64,000 bases of DNA. It comes from Brachybacterium halotolerans. GTDB lineage: Bacteria; Actinomycetota; Actinomycetes; Actinomycetales; Dermabacteraceae. Both the position numbers and the translations under genes were made by a program. Below, one piece after another: positions 44,496 to 54,566 of the stretch; the stretch's first letter is position 1, and each line of letters begins with the position of its first letter. Below the pieces are notes generated by a model, which had not been told where the DNA came from, did not search any database, and saw only the letters and a program-made list of their open reading frames with translations. The stretch is from NCBI RefSeq assembly GCF_016623465.1, contig NZ_JAEDAJ010000003.1:137275-201274 (forward strand), written 5' to 3'.

Positions 44496-45188
44496 TCAGG
44501 CCTCCTCGGACTCCTCGTCGGCGTTCTTCACCGCGTTGACGAAGCCAGCCTTCTCAGCGGCCTCGGCGGTGCGGAACCAGACCTCGGCGACGGTGCGGCC
44601 GTACCAGGGCGAGTCCGGGGCGTGGAACTTCATCGAGTCCTCGTTGCCCTTGATGTCGAAGCCCTCGGGCGGGTTCTCCCCGCGGAAGGAGTCCTCGCCG
44701 TAGGGCGCCTCGGTCGCGGCGTCGGCCGCGGGAGTCTCCGCGGCGGCGTCGTCGGCCTTCGCGTCGTCGGCCTTCGCAGCGCCCTTGGCGGCGCCCTCGG
44801 CCTCCTTCACGACGGCCTGCTTGGGCGAGTACGCCTCGCTGACCAGCTCGATGACGGCCATCGGGGCGTTGTCGCCCTTGCGGGGGCCGACCTTGGTGAT
44901 GCGGGTGTAGCCGCCGGGACGCTCGGAGAACGTCGGGGCGATCTCCTCGAAGAGCACGTGCACGACGCCGCGGTCGCGGATGGTGCGCATGACGCGACGG
45001 CGCGCGGCCAGGTCGCCCTTCTTCGCGAAGGTCACCAGACGCTCGGCGTACGGGCGCAGCCGCTTTGCCTTGGTCTCGGTGGTGGTGATGGACTTGTGAC
45101 GGAACAGCTCGGTCGCGAGGCTCGCGAGGATCATCCGCTCGTGGGCGGGGGATCCACCGAGGCGAGCACCCTTGGTGGGAGCAGGCAT
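44496..45188 (-). CDS. rplQ: 50S ribosomal protein L17 with C-terminal extension
   Basis: The L17 core (about residues 1-118) opens with [20 protein letters not shown] and is complete. A further 110 residues follow: an Ala/Asp/Lys-rich linker and then [20 protein letters not shown] with [17 protein letters not shown] at about 180-220. That last part resembles a small domain (often called sunset) found in other actinobacterial proteins. L17 lies near the exit tunnel, so the extension is likely solvent-exposed. It is last in the alpha operon. Confidence 0.95.
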   Translation of the reverse strand: MPAPTKGARLGGSPAHERMILASLATELFRHKSITTTETKAKRLRPYAERLVTFAKKGDLAARRRVMRTIRDRGVVHVLFEEIAPTFSERPGGYTRITKVGPRKGDNAPMAVIELVSEAYSPKQAVVKEAEGAAKGAAKADDAKADDAAAETPAADAATEAPYGEDSFRGENPPEGFDIKGNEDSMKFHAPDSPWYGRTVAEVWFRTAEAAEKAGFVNAVKNADEESEEA

Positions 45189-45221
45189 GGTCGTTCTCCT
45201 AGAAGATGGAAAGACGGAAGG

Positions 45222-46217
45222 TCAGTACTGGTCGCCGTAGTCGTCGTCGTAGGTCGCGATGGCCGACGGATCGAAGCCGGCCGGCGAGTCCTTGAGCGAC
45301 AGACCGAGGTCGGCGAGCTTCGCCTTGACCTCGTCGATGGACTTCTGCCCGAAGTTGCGGATGTCCAGCAGATCGGCCTCGGAGCGGGAGGTGAGCTCAC
45401 CGACGGTGTGCACGCCCTCGCGCATGAGGCAGTTGTACGAGCGGACCGTGAGGTTCAGGTCGCTGATCGGCAGGGCGAGGTCCTGCGCGAGCGCCTGGTC
45501 CGTCGGCGAGGGGCCGATGTCGATGCCCTCGGCCTCGTTGTTCAGCTCGTGGGCCAGGCCGAACAGCTCGACCAGGGTCTTCCCGGCCGACGCCACGGCG
45601 TCGCGCGGGGAGATGGCCGGCTTGGTCTCGACGTCCACGATCAGACGGTCGAAGTCGGTGCGCTGCTCGACGCGGGTCGCCTCGACCTTGTAGGTCACCT
45701 TGAGCACGGGCGAGTAGATCGAGTCGACCGGCACGCGGCCGATCTCGGCGTCCACGCCCTTGTTCTGCGCGGCGGAGACGTAGCCGCGGCCGCGCTCGAC
45801 GACCAGCTCGATCTCCAGGCGGCCCTTCGACGAGAGGGTCGCGATGTGCAGATCCGGGTTGTGGATCTCGACGCCGGCCGGCGGGGTGATGTCGGCGGCG
45901 GTCACGTCGCCCTCACCCTCCTTGCGCAGGTACATCACGACGGGCTCGTCGTTCTCCGAGGAGACGACCAGGCCCTTGATGTTCAGGATGACCTCGGTGA
46001 TGTCCTCCTTGACCCCGGGGACGGTGCTGAACTCGTGCAGCACGCCGTCGATGCGGATCGAGGTGACCGCGGCACCGGGGATCGAGGACAGGAGGGTGCG
46101 GCGCAGCGAATTGCCGAGCGTGTAGCCGAACCCGGGCTCGAGCGGCTCGATGACGAACCGGGAGCGGTACTCCGACACGACCTCTTCGGTCAGCGTGGGG
46201 CGCTGTGCAATGAGCAC
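45222..46217 (-). CDS. rpoA: DNA-directed RNA polymerase subunit alpha
   Basis: This 331-residue protein has the alpha N-terminal dimerisation domain ([20 protein letters not shown]) and a C-terminal HhH domain ([20 protein letters not shown]) that binds UP elements and activators. The acidic end is usual for actinobacteria. It follows rpsK by 112 nt; rpsD, which sits between them in mycobacteria, is absent. Confidence 0.98.
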   Translation of the reverse strand: MLIAQRPTLTEEVVSEYRSRFVIEPLEPGFGYTLGNSLRRTLLSSIPGAAVTSIRIDGVLHEFSTVPGVKEDITEVILNIKGLVVSSENDEPVVMYLRKEGEGDVTAADITPPAGVEIHNPDLHIATLSSKGRLEIELVVERGRGYVSAAQNKGVDAEIGRVPVDSIYSPVLKVTYKVEATRVEQRTDFDRLIVDVETKPAISPRDAVASAGKTLVELFGLAHELNNEAEGIDIGPSPTDQALAQDLALPISDLNLTVRSYNCLMREGVHTVGELTSRSEADLLDIRNFGQKSIDEVKAKLADLGLSLKDSPAGFDPSAIATYDDDYGDQY

Positions 46218-46329
46218 GGTGTGTCCTTTCTGCGAGCGTCCGCCATATGACGCTCATGAGGGGTGGATGACCACGGGTCGTCGTCCCTGCGCACTCCCTC
46301 AGCGGGAGCGCGCCGGAACGACGGCTGCA

Positions 46330-46734
46330 TCAGACGCGACGACGCTTCGGGGGGCGGGTGCCGTTGTGGGCCTGGGGGGTGACGTCCTGGATGGAGCCGA
46401 CCTCGAGGCCGGTCGCGGTGAGCGAGCGGATCGCGGTCTCGCGGCCCGAGCCCGGGCCCTTCACGAAGACGTCGACCTTCTTCAGGCCGTGCTCCTGCGC
46501 GCGGCGGGCGGCGGCCTCGGCGGCCATCTGCGCGGCGTAGGGCGTGGACTTGCGCGAGCCCTTGAAGCCGACCTGGCCCGCGGAGGCCCAGGAGATCACG
46601 GCGCCGGTGGGGTCGGTGATGGAGACGATGGTGTTGTTGAACGTGCTCTTGATGTGAGCCTGGCCGTTCACGATGTTCTTGTTGGACTTGCGGCGCGGCT
46701 TGCGCGCCGCCGCCTGGCGGGTCTTCGTAGCCAT
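46330..46734 (-). CDS. rpsK: 30S ribosomal protein S11
   Basis: This 134-residue platform protein has [20 protein letters not shown] and the C-terminal RPPKRRRV. The N-terminal Lys/Arg-rich extension is typical of actinobacteria. It follows rpsM by 86 nt. Confidence 0.97.
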   Translation of the reverse strand: MATKTRQAAARKPRRKSNKNIVNGQAHIKSTFNNTIVSITDPTGAVISWASAGQVGFKGSRKSTPYAAQMAAEAAARRAQEHGLKKVDVFVKGPGSGRETAIRSLTATGLEVGSIQDVTPQAHNGTRPPKRRRV

Positions 46735-46820
46735 GAGGCGGAGCTCCTCGGTTCAGTTCAGGTGATCGATGCGCCGTGAAGAGGCGGCGCGGAGTTGCTG
46801 CAGGGCGCGCGGGGCGCTGA

Positions 46821-47195
46821 TCAGCGGGCCTTCTTCTTGCCGGCCACGGTGCGCTTGGGGCCCTTGCGGGTGCGCGCGTTGGTCTTCGTGCGCTGGCCGT
46901 GCACGGGCAGGCCACGGCGGTGGCGCAGGCCCTGGTAGCTGCCGATCTCGACCTTGCGGCGGATGTCCGCGGCGATCTCGCGGCGCAGATCGCCCTCGTG
47001 CTGGTAGTTCGCCTCGATGTGATCGCGCAGCTTGACGAGGTCCTCGTCGCTGAGGTCGCGCACACGGATGCTCGGGTCCACGCCGGTGGCGGCGATGGTC
47101 TCGAGGGCGCGGGTGCGCCCGATGCCGAAGATGTACGTCAGGGCGACCTCGACGCGCTTGTCGCGCGGCAGGTCAACGCCAACCAGACGTGCCAT
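46821..47195 (-). CDS. rpsM: 30S ribosomal protein S13
   Basis: This 124-residue head protein begins [20 protein letters not shown] and has the [20 protein letters not shown] signature. The basic C-terminal tail touches P-site tRNA. It is separated from rpmJ by an unusually long gap of 275 nt. Confidence 0.97.
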   Translation of the reverse strand: MARLVGVDLPRDKRVEVALTYIFGIGRTRALETIAATGVDPSIRVRDLSDEDLVKLRDHIEANYQHEGDLRREIAADIRRKVEIGSYQGLRHRRGLPVHGQRTKTNARTRKGPKRTVAGKKKAR

Positions 47196-47470
47196 GGTGC
47201 AGTTCTCCTACTGTCTCGGAGGCCTGAGACGACACCTCGCACCCGTGGTGCGCCGCAGCCTCCGTCTGCGGGTGTCCGTCGGGGTCTCCCCCGTCGGCGG
47301 TGTCGGCTCTTCTGTTGTGTCGGGGCCGTGGCCCCGTGCCCCGGATGCTCCGGGGCTCCCGGTTCACCGGGGTGCCCGCTCGCCTCCCTCGTCGATCCGC
47401 AGGATCGCGGGTCTCGGGATGCGGCGCGGGCGCGGCTGCTCGCGCGGCCAGGGATTCTCGGGGGACCCGA
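47196..47470 (-). promoter_or_regulatory. structured 275-nt spacer between rpmJ and rpsM
   Basis: No gene is seen. Three consecutive hairpins fit at 47321-47336 (6-bp stem, 4-nt loop), 47338-47356 (8-bp stem, 3-nt loop) and 47358-47371 (5-bp stem, 4-nt loop). They may be a processing, attenuation or ribosomal-protein binding site for the downstream rpsM-rpsK-rpoA-rplQ part. Confidence 0.5.
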
Positions 47471-47584
47471 TCAACCCTGACGCTGCTTGTGCCGCGGGTT
47501 CTTGCAGATGACCATGACCACGCTGTGGCGACGGATCACCTTGCAGCTGTCACAGATCGGCTTCACGCTCGGCTTGACCTTCAT
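47471..47584 (-). CDS. rpmJ: 50S ribosomal protein L36
   Basis: This 37-residue protein begins [19 protein letters not shown] and keeps the zinc ligands C-x2-C-x12-C-x4-H, so it is the zinc-binding form. It starts 73 nt after infA. The tandem infA-rpmJ order is universal in this operon. Confidence 0.95.
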   Translation of the reverse strand: MKVKPSVKPICDSCKVIRRHSVVMVICKNPRHKQRQG

Positions 47585-47657
47585 GACTTCCTTCTCGCGG
47601 GTTCAGGGGAATCTCTTCCCCACCCGGCGGTCCGCGCACGGATGCGCGGCGCCGGGA

Positions 47658-47879
47658 TCACTTGTAGCGGTAGACGATGCGGCCCTTGTCGAGGTCATAG
47701 GGGCTGAGCTCGACGACCACGCGGTCCTCGGGCAGGATGCGGATGTAGTGCTGCCGCATCTTCCCGGAGATGTGCGCAAGCACCTTGTGCCCGTTGTCCA
47801 GCTCGACCCGGAAGCGCGCGTTGGCGAGCGCCTCCTTGACCGTGCCTTCGACCTCGATCACGCCGTCCTTCTTGGCCAT
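47658..47879 (-). CDS. infA: translation initiation factor IF-1
   Basis: This 73-residue OB-fold protein has [20 protein letters not shown] and ends with RIVYRYK. It binds the A site during initiation. The gene follows map by 215 nt and may have its own promoter there. Confidence 0.97.
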   Translation of the reverse strand: MAKKDGVIEVEGTVKEALANARFRVELDNGHKVLAHISGKMRQHYIRILPEDRVVVELSPYDLDKGRIVYRYK

Positions 47880-48024
47880 GCCTCCCCTATCTCCTCGCCG
47901 CCGCGGTCGCGGGGCGGGGTTTCGCGTCGGTCTCCGGGCGCATCGCACACGGGCCGGGCGGACCCGGATCCGGTGAGAGGCGCCTGGGCGCGCCCGAACG
48001 CGAACGGAGCACACCCGATCGACC

Positions 48025-48030
48025 ATCCTA
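48025..48030 (-). promoter_or_regulatory. possible -10 box of infA
   Basis: TAGGAT on the reverse strand would start transcription about 140 nt before infA. The -35 is poor, so support is limited. Confidence 0.3.
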
Positions 48031-48094
48031 CCGTCGAAGTCGCGCAGGACCGAGGGGCGGAGGGGATGAACCCCGTCACGCCGCGGGCTCGGGC

Positions 48095-48937
48095 TCAGGC
48101 CGCGAGCGGGTCGGGCGCGGCGGCCACTCCCCGGGCGGCGAGCTCGGAGGCCCCGCCGTCGGCGGCGGTGAGGACCACGAGGCCCTGCTCGGTGACCGCG
48201 GTCGAGTGCTCGACGTGGGCGGCGCGGCCGCCGCCGGTCGCGCGCACCGTCCAGTCGTCGGCGAGCATCTCCCACTCCGCCGAGCCCTGGACGAGCATCG
48301 GCTCGATCGCCAGGCACATGCCGGGGACGATCCTCGGGCCGCGGTCGCGGGTGCGGAAGTTCATGACGTCGGGCGCCTGGTGCATGGCCGTGCCGATGCC
48401 GTGGCCGCCGAACTCCTCGAGGTGGCTGAGCTCCCCGAGCGCCTCGGCGTCCACGCAGTCCTCGATGGCGGCGCCGATCTCCCCGACGCGGCGCGCGCTC
48501 GCGAGCGCGACGATCCCCTGCCACATGGCCTCCCGGGTCACCTCGACGAGGTGGCGGTCGGCCTCGGAGCGGTAGTCCCCGACCACATGGGTCCGGGCGG
48601 CGTCGGAGTGCCAGCCCTCGACGATGCAGCCGCCGTCGATCGAGACGAGATCGCCCTCCTCGAGCACCTGCGCTCCCGGGATGCCGTGGACGATCACCTC
48701 GTTCACGCTGATGCACACGGTGGCGGGATACCCCTGGTACCCCTTGAAGTTCGGCAGTGCGCCCTCGTCGCGGATCATCTCCTCGGCGAGGCGGTCGAGC
48801 TCGCCGGTGGTGATGCCCGGACGGATGTGCGCGGCGAGCATGTCGTGCACGCGCGAGAGCAGCAGGCCGCTGCGTCGCATGAGGGCGATCTGCTCCCCCG
48901 TCTTGATCTCAGGACGTTCGCGGCGCAGCAGGCCCAT
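48095..48937 (-). CDS. map: methionine aminopeptidase type I
   Basis: This 280-residue enzyme removes the initiator methionine. Its metal ligands are visible in [19 protein letters not shown] (two aspartates), [12 protein letters not shown] (histidine), AIEPM (glutamate) and TEQGLVVLT (glutamate). The gene follows adk by 27 nt. Confidence 0.96.
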   Translation of the reverse strand: MGLLRRERPEIKTGEQIALMRRSGLLLSRVHDMLAAHIRPGITTGELDRLAEEMIRDEGALPNFKGYQGYPATVCISVNEVIVHGIPGAQVLEEGDLVSIDGGCIVEGWHSDAARTHVVGDYRSEADRHLVEVTREAMWQGIVALASARRVGEIGAAIEDCVDAEALGELSHLEEFGGHGIGTAMHQAPDVMNFRTRDRGPRIVPGMCLAIEPMLVQGSAEWEMLADDWTVRATGGGRAAHVEHSTAVTEQGLVVLTAADGGASELAARGVAAAPDPLAA

Positions 48938-48964
48938 GGGATCGACCCGGTTCCCGTGCGCGGA

Positions 48965-49603
48965 TCAGCGGGCGCCGAGGACGCTCAGCAGCTCCTCGGT
49001 GACCTCGTCGATCGAGCGCATGCCGTTCACGCGGTGCAGGATGCCCCGTCGCTCGTAGACGTCGACGAGCGGCGTCGTCTGCTCGGCGTAGACCTCGAGG
49101 CGGCGACGGATGGTCTCCTCGGTGTCGTCGGAGCGGCCCTGCTCGGCGCCGCGGGCGACGAGGCGCTGGATCACGGCGTCGTAGTCGACCTCGAGCATGA
49201 GCACCGCGTCGACGCCGCCCTCGCCGCCGTCCTCCAGGATGCCGTCGAGGGCCTCGACCTGGTCGAGGGTGCGGGGGTAGCCGTCGAGCAGGAAGCCGTC
49301 GCGGGCGTCCTCCTCGGACAGGCGGGAGCGGACCATGTCGTTGGTGACGGAGTCGGGCACGTACTCGCCCTTGTCCATGTACGACTTCGCGAGCTTCCCG
49401 AGCTCGGTCTCCTGGGAGACGTTCGCGCGGAAGATGTCTCCCGTGGAGATCGCGGGGATGGAGAGGGCGTCGGCGATCCGGCCGGCCTGGGTGCCCTTGC
49501 CCGCACCGGGTGCGCCGATGATCAGCAGGCGGCGGGCACCGGCCGCGGCGGCCGACGTCTCCGGGGAGGAGCCCTGCGCGCTCGTGGTGGGCTGATCGGT
49601 CAT
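48965..49603 (-). CDS. adk: adenylate kinase
   Basis: This 212-residue kinase balances AMP, ADP and ATP. The P-loop is IIGAPGAGKGTQ near residue 28, preceded by about 22 Ser/Thr-rich residues. DGYPRTLDQVEAL is the NMP-binding signature. The LID is of the short form (RSDDTEETIRRRLEVY), as in other actinobacteria. The start overlaps the secY stop as ATGA. Confidence 0.97.
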   Translation of the reverse strand: MTDQPTTSAQGSSPETSAAAAGARRLLIIGAPGAGKGTQAGRIADALSIPAISTGDIFRANVSQETELGKLAKSYMDKGEYVPDSVTNDMVRSRLSEEDARDGFLLDGYPRTLDQVEALDGILEDGGEGGVDAVLMLEVDYDAVIQRLVARGAEQGRSDDTEETIRRRLEVYAEQTTPLVDVYERRGILHRVNGMRSIDEVTEELLSVLGAR

Positions 49604-50901
49604 CGGAGGATCCCTTCGTAGTGGTGCTGCTGGAGCTTCGCGTCGACCTGCTTCACGGTGTCGAGTCCGACGCCGATGATGATGAGCAGGGACGCGCCGC
49701 CGAGCGGGAAGTTCTGGTTGGCGCCCAGGTAGACGAGCGCGAACAGCGGGATCAGGGAGATCACCGCGAGGTACAGGGCGCCGGGCGTCTGGATGCGGTT
49801 GATGACGTACTGCAGGTAGCGCTCGGTGGGCTTGCCCGCGCGCACGCCCGGCACGAAGCCGCCGTACTTCTTCATGTTGTCGGCGATCTCCTCCGCGTTG
49901 AAGGTGATCGAGGTGTAGAAGAACGCGAAGAAGATGATCAGCAGGACGTACACGGTCGCGTAGATCCAGGAGAAGCTCGCGCCCATCACGAGGTGGGCGT
50001 TGACCCACTGCACCCATCCGGCCGACGGGTCGCCGAAGGACGAGATCAGCTGCGGGAGCGCGAGGATGGAGCTCGCGAAGATCACCGGGATGACGCCGGC
50101 CTGGTTGACCTTGACCGGGATGTAGGTGGAGGTGCCGCCGTACATGCGCCGTCCCACCATGCGCTTGGCGTACTGGACGGGGATGCGGCGCTGGGACTGC
50201 TCGACGAAGACGACGCCCACCATCACGACGAGCGCGACGAGGATGATCAGCGAGAAGGTCATCCAGCCCTGCAGCTGCCAGATCTGACCCATGGAGGACG
50301 GGAACGCGGCGGCGATCGAGGTGAAGATCAGCAGGGACATGCCGTTGCCGATGCCGCGCTCGGTGATGAGCTCGCCCATCCACATGATCAGCACGGTGCC
50401 GACGGTCATCGTGAGCACCATGAGGACCAGGGTGAAGATCGCCTGGTCGGGGATCACCTGGAGGTTGCAGCCGACGAAGAAGCTGCCGGTGCGCACCATC
50501 GTGATGATCGTGGTGGCCTGCAGCACGGCGAGGCCGATGGTGAGGTAGCGCGTGTACTGGGTGAGCTTGGCGGTGCCCGCCTGGCCCTCCTTGTGCAGCT
50601 CCTCGAAGCGGGGGATCACCACGCGCAGCAGCTGGATGATGATCGAGGCGGTGATGTACGGCATCACGCCCAGGGAGAACACCGACATCTGCAGCAGCGC
50701 GCCGCCCGAGAACAGGTTCACCATCCCCAGGACGCTGCCGCTGCCCGTCGAGGCCTGCTCGGCGCACACGGTGACGTTGGTGTAGTCGAACCCGGGGGTG
50801 GGCACGAAGACACCGAGCCGATAGATCGCCATCAGAGCCAGGGTGAAGAAGATCTTCGCCCGCAGCTCGGGGGTGCGAAACGCTCGGACGAACGCGTTCA
50901 C
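49600..50901 (-). CDS. secY: preprotein translocase subunit SecY
   Basis: This 433-residue channel protein has ten hydrophobic segments and opens FVRAFRTPELRAKIFFTLAL. The plug region includes FSGGALLQMSVFSLGVMPY, and VNQAGVIPVIFASSIL marks the later half. It opens the secY-adk-map-infA part and has its own predicted promoter. Confidence 0.97.
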   Translation of the reverse strand: MNAFVRAFRTPELRAKIFFTLALMAIYRLGVFVPTPGFDYTNVTVCAEQASTGSGSVLGMVNLFSGGALLQMSVFSLGVMPYITASIIIQLLRVVIPRFEELHKEGQAGTAKLTQYTRYLTIGLAVLQATTIITMVRTGSFFVGCNLQVIPDQAIFTLVLMVLTMTVGTVLIMWMGELITERGIGNGMSLLIFTSIAAAFPSSMGQIWQLQGWMTFSLIILVALVVMVGVVFVEQSQRRIPVQYAKRMVGRRMYGGTSTYIPVKVNQAGVIPVIFASSILALPQLISSFGDPSAGWVQWVNAHLVMGASFSWIYATVYVLLIIFFAFFYTSITFNAEEIADNMKKYGGFVPGVRAGKPTERYLQYVINRIQTPGALYLAVISLIPLFALVYLGANQNFPLGGASLLIIIGVGLDTVKQVDAKLQQHHYEGILR

Positions 50902-50949
50902 GTGACTCCCTTCTCAGGGGCCCGTCGATGGGGCCCGGACATGCCGACA

Positions 50950-50986
50950 GGGCACCGCAGGAAGAGTATTTCCCCCTGCGGCGCCC
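50950..50986. terminator. hairpin between rplO and secY
   Basis: A stem of about 12 bp with one mismatch joins 50950-50961 and 50975-50986. On the minus strand it could attenuate read-through from rplO. It overlaps the secY promoter. Confidence 0.45.
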
Positions 50987-50992
50987 CGTCAA
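50963..50992 (-). promoter_or_regulatory. secY promoter
   Basis: On the reverse strand TTGACG (50987-50992) and TACTCT (50963-50968) are 18 bp apart, a good housekeeping promoter. It would start transcription about 55 nt before secY. Confidence 0.65.
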
Positions 50993-51008
50993 AGAAGCGC
51001 GAGCGCGC

Positions 51009-51464
51009 TCACGCGGTGCGGGCCGTCCCGCCAGCCGCCGTGATCTTCTGCTCCGCCGAGGCGGAGAACTTCTGCGCGGTGACGTCGAGCTTCACGCTCA
51101 CGTCGCCCGTCCCCAGCACCTTCACGGGCTGGTTCTTGCGCACGGCGCCCTTGGCGACGAGATCCTCGACCGTGACCGTGCCGCCCTCGGGGAACAGCTC
51201 GGACAGGGTCGCCAGGTTCACGACCTGGTACTCGACGCGGAAGGGGTTGGTGAAGCCGCGCAGCTTCGGGAGCCGCATGTGCAGGGGCATCTGGCCGCCC
51301 TCGAAGCCCGCGGGCACCTGGTAGCGGGCCTTGGTGCCCTTGGTGCCGCGGCCGGCGGTCTTGCCCTTCGAGGCCTCACCACGGCCGACGCGGGTGCGCG
51401 CGGTCTTGGAACCGGGCGCGGGGCGCAGGTCGTGGAGCTTCATCGGGTTCTGCGAATCAGTCAT
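51009..51464 (-). CDS. rplO: 50S ribosomal protein L15
   Basis: This 151-residue protein opens [20 protein letters not shown] and has [17 protein letters not shown], both typical of L15. It follows rpmD by 3 nt and ends the spc block before secY. Confidence 0.97.
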   Translation of the reverse strand: MTDSQNPMKLHDLRPAPGSKTARTRVGRGEASKGKTAGRGTKGTKARYQVPAGFEGGQMPLHMRLPKLRGFTNPFRVEYQVVNLATLSELFPEGGTVTVEDLVAKGAVRKNQPVKVLGTGDVSVKLDVTAQKFSASAEQKITAAGGTARTA

Positions 51465-51467
51465 GTG

Positions 51468-51647
51468 TCAGTCCACCTCTTCGACCGTCACCAGGTGGGT
51501 GACGGCGCGGATCATGCCGCGGATCTCAGGGCGGTCCTCCTTCACCACCGTGTCGCCGATGCGCTTGAGGCCGAGGCCGCGCAGGGTCGCACGCTGGATC
51601 TGGTTCTCGCCGATGAGGGATCGGGTCTGGGTCACCTTCAGCTGCAT
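51468..51647 (-). CDS. rpmD: 50S ribosomal protein L30
   Basis: This 59-residue protein begins [13 protein letters not shown] and has the [15 protein letters not shown] core. The ATG at 51647 overlaps the rpsE stop by one base (TGATG). Confidence 0.95.
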   Translation of the reverse strand: MQLKVTQTRSLIGENQIQRATLRGLGLKRIGDTVVKEDRPEIRGMIRAVTHLVTVEEVD

Positions 51648-52345
51648 CACGCACCCACCTTCTCGGAGGCCTTGGCCTCGCGAGCGGCGGCGCGGCCTGC
51701 GGCCTGGGCGCGCAGCAGCGGGGCGGGGACGACGTCCTCGACCGGGAGACCGCGACGGGCCGCGACGGCCTCCGGCTCCTCGAGCTGCTTGAGCGCGTCG
51801 ATGGTCGCACGCACGATGTTGATCTGGTTGCTCGACCCGAGCGACTTCGAGAGCACGTCGTTCACTCCCGCGCACTCGAGGACGGCGCGGACCGGGCCGC
51901 CGGCGATCACACCGGTGCCGGGGGCGGCGGGACGCAGCAGGACGGTGCCCGCCGCGTCGTGGCCCTGGACCTGGTGCACGACGGTGCCCTGGATGCGCGG
52001 GACGCGGAAGAAGTTCTTCTTCGCCTCCTCGACACCCTTGGAGATCGCCGAGGGGACCTCCTTGGCCTTGCCGTAGCCGACGCCGACGGTGCCGTCGCCA
52101 TCGCCCACCACCACGAGAGCGGTGAAGGAGAAGCGACGGCCGCCCTTGACGACCTTCGAGACGCGGTTGATGTTCACCACGCGCTCGAGGAACGCGGACT
52201 TCTCCGCGTCCTGCTGGCGACCGCGGCCCTCGCCGCGACGCCCACCGCGCCCGCGGTCGTTGCCGCCGCTGCGCGAATCGTTGTTGGAGTTCTCGCCCCG
52301 ACGGCCGGAGGCCGCGGGACCGCTGTTCCGCTGCTGTGCAGCCAT
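51647..52345 (-). CDS. rpsE: 30S ribosomal protein S5
   Basis: This 232-residue protein has [20 protein letters not shown] and [15 protein letters not shown] from the S5 fold. About 48 Gly/Arg/Asn-rich residues are added at the N-terminus and about 30 Ala-rich ones at the C-terminus, longer than the typical form. Confidence 0.96.
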   Translation of the reverse strand: MAAQQRNSGPAASGRRGENSNNDSRSGGNDRGRGGRRGEGRGRQQDAEKSAFLERVVNINRVSKVVKGGRRFSFTALVVVGDGDGTVGVGYGKAKEVPSAISKGVEEAKKNFFRVPRIQGTVVHQVQGHDAAGTVLLRPAAPGTGVIAGGPVRAVLECAGVNDVLSKSLGSSNQINIVRATIDALKQLEEPEAVAARRGLPVEDVVPAPLLRAQAAGRAAAREAKASEKVGA

Positions 52346-52381
52346 ATCAGTTCCTCTTCTCGTCCTGTGTCCGGGGGGCGA

Positions 52382-52768
52382 TCACAGTGCCAGGCCGGCC
52401 TCGCGAGCGCCGTCCGCGACGGCGGCCACGCGGCCGTGGTACTTGTTGCCACCGCGGTCGAAGACGACCGCGTCGATGCCGGCGGCCTTGGCGCGCTCGG
52501 CGACGAGGGTCCCGACGGTGCGGGCCTTGTCCGACTTGGTGCCCTCGGCCCCGCGCAGGTCCTGCTCCATGGTGGAGGCCGACGCCAGGGTGATGCCCTT
52601 CGCGTCGTCCACGACCTGGACGAACATGTGGCGCTGCGAGCGGGTGACCACCAGACGGGGGCGCTCGGCGGAGCCGACGATGCGGCGGCGCACGCGCAGG
52701 TGGCGACGGCCCCGGGCGCGCAGCCGGCTGCCGCGGGAGCCGGTCGTGTGCTTCTCTGCGTAACCCAT
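52382..52768 (-). CDS. rplR: 50S ribosomal protein L18
   Basis: This 128-residue 5S-rRNA-binding protein has [18 protein letters not shown] and [20 protein letters not shown]. An ATG at 52768 is used; a GTG at 52774 overlapping the rplF stop is also possible and adds two residues. Confidence 0.95.
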   Translation of the reverse strand: MGYAEKHTTGSRGSRLRARGRRHLRVRRRIVGSAERPRLVVTRSQRHMFVQVVDDAKGITLASASTMEQDLRGAEGTKSDKARTVGTLVAERAKAAGIDAVVFDRGGNKYHGRVAAVADGAREAGLAL

Positions 52769-52770
52769 GA

Positions 52771-53313
52771 TCACTTACCAGCCTTTCCGGCCTTGCGCAG
52801 CACGACCTCGTCCGCGTAGCGCACGCCCTTGCCCTTGTACGGCTCGGGCGGGCGGATGCCGCGGATCTTCGCTGCGACCTGGCCCACCTGCTGCTTGTCG
52901 ATGCCGGCCACCGCGAACTTGGTGGGCGACTCGACGGAGAAGGAGATCCCCTGGGGAGCCTTCACGATGACGGGGTGGGAGAAGCCGAGCGCGAACTCGA
53001 GGTCGGTGCCCTTCGCGGTCACACGGTAGCCCGTGCCCACGATCTCCAGCTTCTTCTCGTACCCCTCGGTCACGCCGAGGAGGATGTTGTTGACGAGCGT
53101 GCGGGTGAGGCCGTGCAGCGCACGGTTCTCCTGCTCGTCGTCGGGACGGCGCACGACGAGCTCGCCGGCGTCGTTGCGCTCGATGGTCAGGGGCTCAGGC
53201 ACGGTGTGCGAGAGCTCGCCCTTGGGGCCCGTCGCGGTGACGGTGCGGCCATCGATGGTGACGTTCTGGACGGCTGCCGGCACGGGGACCGGTCGGAATC
53301 CGATGCGGGACAT
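52771..53313 (-). CDS. rplF: 50S ribosomal protein L6
   Basis: This 180-residue protein has the L6 C-terminal signature [14 protein letters not shown] and an N-terminal [11 protein letters not shown]. The stop lies within a few bases of the rplR start, so translation is likely coupled. Confidence 0.97.
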   Translation of the reverse strand: MSRIGFRPVPVPAAVQNVTIDGRTVTATGPKGELSHTVPEPLTIERNDAGELVVRRPDDEQENRALHGLTRTLVNNILLGVTEGYEKKLEIVGTGYRVTAKGTDLEFALGFSHPVIVKAPQGISFSVESPTKFAVAGIDKQQVGQVAAKIRGIRPPEPYKGKGVRYADEVVLRKAGKAGK

Positions 53314-53334
53314 ATCGGTGTGCTCCTCTCCCGC

Positions 53335-53733
53335 TCACCAGATGTAGGCGAGGACTTCCCCACCCACACCCTTCTTGGCAGCCTGCTTGTCGGTCAGGAG
53401 GCCGGAGGACGTGGACAGGATCGCCACGCCCAGGCCGCCGAGGACCTTGGGCAGATTGGTGGACTTGGCGTACACGCGAAGGCCCGGCTTCGAGATGCGG
53501 CGGACGCCGGAGATGGCGCGCTCGCGGCTCTGGCCGTACTTGAGCTCGAGGACGAGGTTCTTGCCCACCTCGGCCTCTTCCTCGTGCCAGCCGAGGATGT
53601 AGCCCTCGGATTTCAGGATGTTCGCGATGCCGCTCTTCAGCTTCGAGTACGGCATGGTGACGGTATCGTGGTAGGCGCCGGAGGCGTTCCTGACACGCGT
53701 CAGCATGTCCGCGATCGGGTCGGTCATGGTCAT
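53335..53733 (-). CDS. rpsH: 30S ribosomal protein S8
   Basis: This 132-residue protein begins [17 protein letters not shown] and ends with GGEVLAYIW, both typical of S8, which is a translational regulator of spc operons in other bacteria. Confidence 0.97.
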   Translation of the reverse strand: MTMTDPIADMLTRVRNASGAYHDTVTMPYSKLKSGIANILKSEGYILGWHEEEAEVGKNLVLELKYGQSRERAISGVRRISKPGLRVYAKSTNLPKVLGGLGVAILSTSSGLLTDKQAAKKGVGGEVLAYIW

Positions 53734-53809
53734 GTCTTAGTGCTTCTTCCTCACCTGGTTTCCTGCAGCGGCGCCGTGGCGCTCTTCGCAGGACCTGTGG
53801 TGATAGTCC

Positions 53810-53995
53810 TTACCAGCTGCTCTTCGTGACGCCGGGGAGCTCACCGCGGTGAGCCATCTCGCGCAGGCACACGCGGCAGAGCCCGAACTTGCGGTACACC
53901 GAGTGCGGACGACCGCACCGCTGGCACCGGGTGTAGGCGCGCACGCCGAACTTCGGCTTGCGCTCCTGCTTCTTGATCAGCGCTGTCTTTGCCAT
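53810..53995 (-). CDS. rpsN: 30S ribosomal protein S14 type Z
   Basis: This 61-residue protein has two CxxC pairs (CQRCGRP and CRVC), so it is the zinc-binding form used with the spc operon. A zinc-free paralogue may exist elsewhere in the genome. It starts 1 nt after rplE. Confidence 0.97.
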   Translation of the reverse strand: MAKTALIKKQERKPKFGVRAYTRCQRCGRPHSVYRKFGLCRVCLREMAHRGELPGVTKSSW

Positions 53996-53996
53996 G

Positions 53997-54566
53997 TCAG
54001 TTCTCCTTGAAGGGGAAGCCGAGCAGCTTGAGCAGGGCGCGTCCCTCGTCGTCGGTCTTCGCGGTGGTCACGACCGTGATGTCCATGCCGCGGACCCGGT
54101 CGATCTCGTCCTGGTCGATCTCGTGGAACATGACCTGCTCCGTGAGACCGAAGGTGTAGTTGCCGCTGCCGTCGAACTGCTTGGGCGACAGGCCGCGGAA
54201 GTCGCGGATGCGCGGGAGGGCCGTGGACAGCAGACGGTCCAGGAACTCCCACATGCGGTCGCCGCGCAGCGTCACGTGGGCGCCGATCGGCATGCCCTCG
54301 CGCAGCTTGAACTGCGCGATGGACTTGCGGGCCTTGGTCACCTGAGGCTTCTGACCGGTGATGGTGGCGAGGTCGCGGATCGCGCCGTCGATCACCTTCG
54401 AGTCGCGAGCGGCGTCGCCGACGCCCATGTTCACGACGATCTTGGTCAGGCCGGGGACCAGCATGACGTTCTCGTAGCCGAACTGCTCGGAGAGCTTCGC
54501 CTTGATCTCGTCACGGTAGGTGGTCTTCAGGCGCGGGGTGGGCGCCTCGGTCGTCACGGTGCTCAT
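53997..54566 (-). CDS. rplE: 50S ribosomal protein L5
   Basis: This 189-residue 5S-rRNA-binding protein has [20 protein letters not shown] and FNPGL-region equivalents such as [10 protein letters not shown] near the C-terminus. The start overlaps the rplX stop by one base. Confidence 0.97.
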   Translation of the reverse strand: MSTVTTEAPTPRLKTTYRDEIKAKLSEQFGYENVMLVPGLTKIVVNMGVGDAARDSKVIDGAIRDLATITGQKPQVTKARKSIAQFKLREGMPIGAHVTLRGDRMWEFLDRLLSTALPRIRDFRGLSPKQFDGSGNYTFGLTEQVMFHEIDQDEIDRVRGMDITVVTTAKTDDEGRALLKLLGFPFKEN

